From: Pseudomonadales bacterium
GTDB lineage: Bacteria > Pseudomonadota > Gammaproteobacteria > Pseudomonadales > UBA5862
DNA: 64,000 bases
Direction of reading: 5' to 3'
Assembly (NCBI GenBank): GCA_024234215.1
Contig: JACKOQ010000002.1
Coordinates: 1 to 64,000 of the forward strand
The notes beneath the pieces were generated by a model. The model did not search any database. It saw only the letters and a list, made by a program, of their open reading frames with translations, and was not told where the DNA came from. The position numbers and the translations under genes are program-made. The first letter of the stretch is position 1. Each line of letters begins with the position of its first letter. Positions 62,840 to 64,000 of this stretch are shown here, in pieces.

Positions 62840-64000
62840 TCACGAGAGCAGGTTGAACAGCGACAGGCGGCTCAGGGTGGCATAGCTCTGCTGTGCGGCC
62901 TGCAGCGCGGCCGTCTGCTGGCTGAGGCGGCTGATCGCCTCGGTGAAGTCGAGGTCTTCGAGGTTGGTGAGCACCTCCTTGGTCTGCAGGGTGCTCTGCT
63001 GGTGGTTGGACTCCAGCGCGTCGAGGCTGTTGAGCCGGGCACCGACCTGGGCGCGGGCCTGACTGATGCGGTCGCGCGATGCATCCATCTGCTGAATCGC
63101 ATCGGCGATGGCTTCGCTGCGCTGGGCCGTGTTGAGACTGGCGTCGGTGATGCTTCGGGCCAGGGCATCGACGCTGGTGAGCAGATCCTGCCGGCCGGCG
63201 GCGGCAACGGTCAGGGTGAGCCTGTCGCCGCTTTGCGGCGCGCCGCTCAATTTGATCTGGGTGCCGGCGAATTCGAGCTCCATGCCGGCGACGTAGTCGA
63301 TCGGGGTGCCGGGCAGATAGCCGGCGGGCACTCCTTTCTGGATCGCCACTGGAATGTTGGCCGGCTGCTCGGTGATGACGAACTGGCTGGCCGAGGTGAA
63401 GTCGATCGACAGGCTCTTGCCGGCCCAGCCGTCGACCTGCGCCTGGTCGGTGACGATCGGCTGCGCGGTGGTGACGGTTCCGGTATTGCTGGCGGCCGCC
63501 GTCGCCGTGACGTTGCGCGGCGCCAGCAGGTCAACGAAGAGCCAGCGGCCATCATGCCCCAGCGGCATGGTGACACCCGGAGCGACCGTCAGTTCGGCAA
63601 TGCCCTCGTCGCCCTGAAACGAGAAGGCACCGCTGGCGTCGCTGGCAAAGGGCGCGGTGTTGGCCTGATAGCCGGAGAAGAGGTAGTGACCATCGCCATC
63701 GCGGCTGTTGAGCTGACCCAGAAGCTGGTCGCGCAGTGCCCGCAGTTCGCTGGCGATGCCGGCGCGGTCGGCCGTGTTCAGCGCGCCGCTTTCGCTCTGG
63801 ATCGCCAGTTCGCGCACCCGTTGCAGGCTGTTGGTGATCTGATCGAGCGTGGTGTCTTCTGAAGAGATGCGCTGGCGCGCGGCGGTGATGTTGTCGAGGT
63901 AGCGCTGGGTGGACTGCTCTTCGGCCCGCAGGCGCTGGATGGCGACGAAGGCGACGACGTCGTCGCCGGCCTGGGTGACGCGCTTGCCGGTCGCCAGCTG
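62840..64000 (-). CDS. flgL: Flagellar hook-associated protein 3 (FlgL), start outside window
   Basis: The frame is open to the right edge; the N-terminus lies beyond it. The visible 386 residues start QLATGKRVTQAGDD, continue through RYLDNITAARQRI and LRDQLLGQLNSRDGDGHYLFSGYQANTAPF, and end QQSYATLSRLSLFNLLS, all typical of the flagellin-like D0/D1 helices of FlgL, which joins the hook to the filament. The TGY/SGYQ hook-associated signature is present. The middle has a variable beta domain rich in Thr/Ala. It shows that flagellar genes lie just outside the window. Confidence 0.93.
   Translation of the reverse strand, partial: QLATGKRVTQAGDDVVAFVAIQRLRAEEQSTQRYLDNITAARQRISSEDTTLDQITNSLQRVRELAIQSESGALNTADRAGIASELRALRDQLLGQLNSRDGDGHYLFSGYQANTAPFASDASGAFSFQGDEGIAELTVAPGVTMPLGHDGRWLFVDLLAPRNVTATAAASNTGTVTTAQPIVTDQAQVDGWAGKSLSIDFTSASQFVITEQPANIPVAIQKGVPAGYLPGTPIDYVAGMELEFAGTQIKLSGAPQSGDRLTLTVAAAGRQDLLTSVDALARSITDASLNTAQRSEAIADAIQQMDASRDRISQARAQVGARLNSLDALESNHQQSTLQTKEVLTNLEDLDFTEAISRLSQQTAALQAAQQSYATLSRLSLFNLLS

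Overview
The window is G+C-rich DNA (roughly two thirds G+C by eye) from a gammaproteobacterial chromosome. Evidence for the group: a 13-gene nuo operon with fused nuoCD and a NuoG that keeps the N7 cluster motif, argS followed by a SPOR protein, mutS next to fdxA, uvrY-uvrC with pgsA nearby, and flgL (so probably flagellated). Three proteins end in VPLPA-type exosortase sorting signals, which points to an environmental, extracellular-matrix-producing lineage rather than an enteric one. No genus can be named from the sequence alone. No CRISPR array, rRNA operon or intact insertion sequence was found.

Layout. 1-1761: end of an ATP-grasp/alpha-E (DUF403) pair. 1838-4974: small lipoprotein, argS, SPOR protein. 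5.0-6.8 kb: two tandem VPLPA-CTERM secreted protein genes, each behind a good sigma-54 type promoter. 6.9-21.7 kb (minus): nuoA-N. 22-24.3 kb: uvrD and tRNA-Arg(ACG). 24.5-25.6 kb: a third VPLPA-CTERM gene. 25.8-37.5 kb: rnr, rlmB, an atypical pyruvate-kinase-like gene, mscL, valS, a membrane-anchored cold-shock-domain protein, uvrY and uvrC. 37.5-43.7 kb: a trehalose/osmotic-stress cassette (DUF5752-like gene, treT-like, otsB, mscS-like, otsA) flanked by a 30-bp perfect direct repeat of the uvrC end and by a kinase-gene remnant. 43.8-46.4 kb: a PP2C phosphatase/Ser-Thr kinase fusion with an FNT-family formate/nitrite channel. 46.7-48.6 kb: pgsA and a three-gene coupled cluster (DUF6306-like, zinc ribbon, DUF4188-like). 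48.6-56.4 kb: an eight-gene minus-strand operon (FAD oxidoreductase, DUF1365, cyclopropane-fatty-acid-synthase-like methyltransferase, CHI-like, MFS, DUF3833, SDR, NTF2-like) diverging from a MerR/B12-binding LitR/CarH-type regulator. 56.5-62.3 kb (minus): mutS, fdxA, suhB, nth, a thioesterase-like gene and a small monooxygenase-like gene. 62.3-62.8 kb: a tRNA 3'-end fragment, a large inverted repeat and a small ORF. 62.84 kb to the end: flgL (start outside the window).

How the parts work together. Most of the window is housekeeping (respiration, translation, DNA repair, RNA decay). Four accessory blocks stand out. (1) The tandem exosortase-sorted proteins have near-identical sigma-54 promoters and probably form a small co-regulated surface module. 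(2) The trehalose cassette carries two separate routes to trehalose plus a mechanosensitive channel, and its borders show recombination. (3) The putative light/B12-controlled lipid-modification operon resembles photo-oxidative-stress clusters known elsewhere but has no photolyase gene here. (4) A combined kinase/phosphatase is paired with an FNT channel. Functions are inferred from recognised motifs; no database search was possible.
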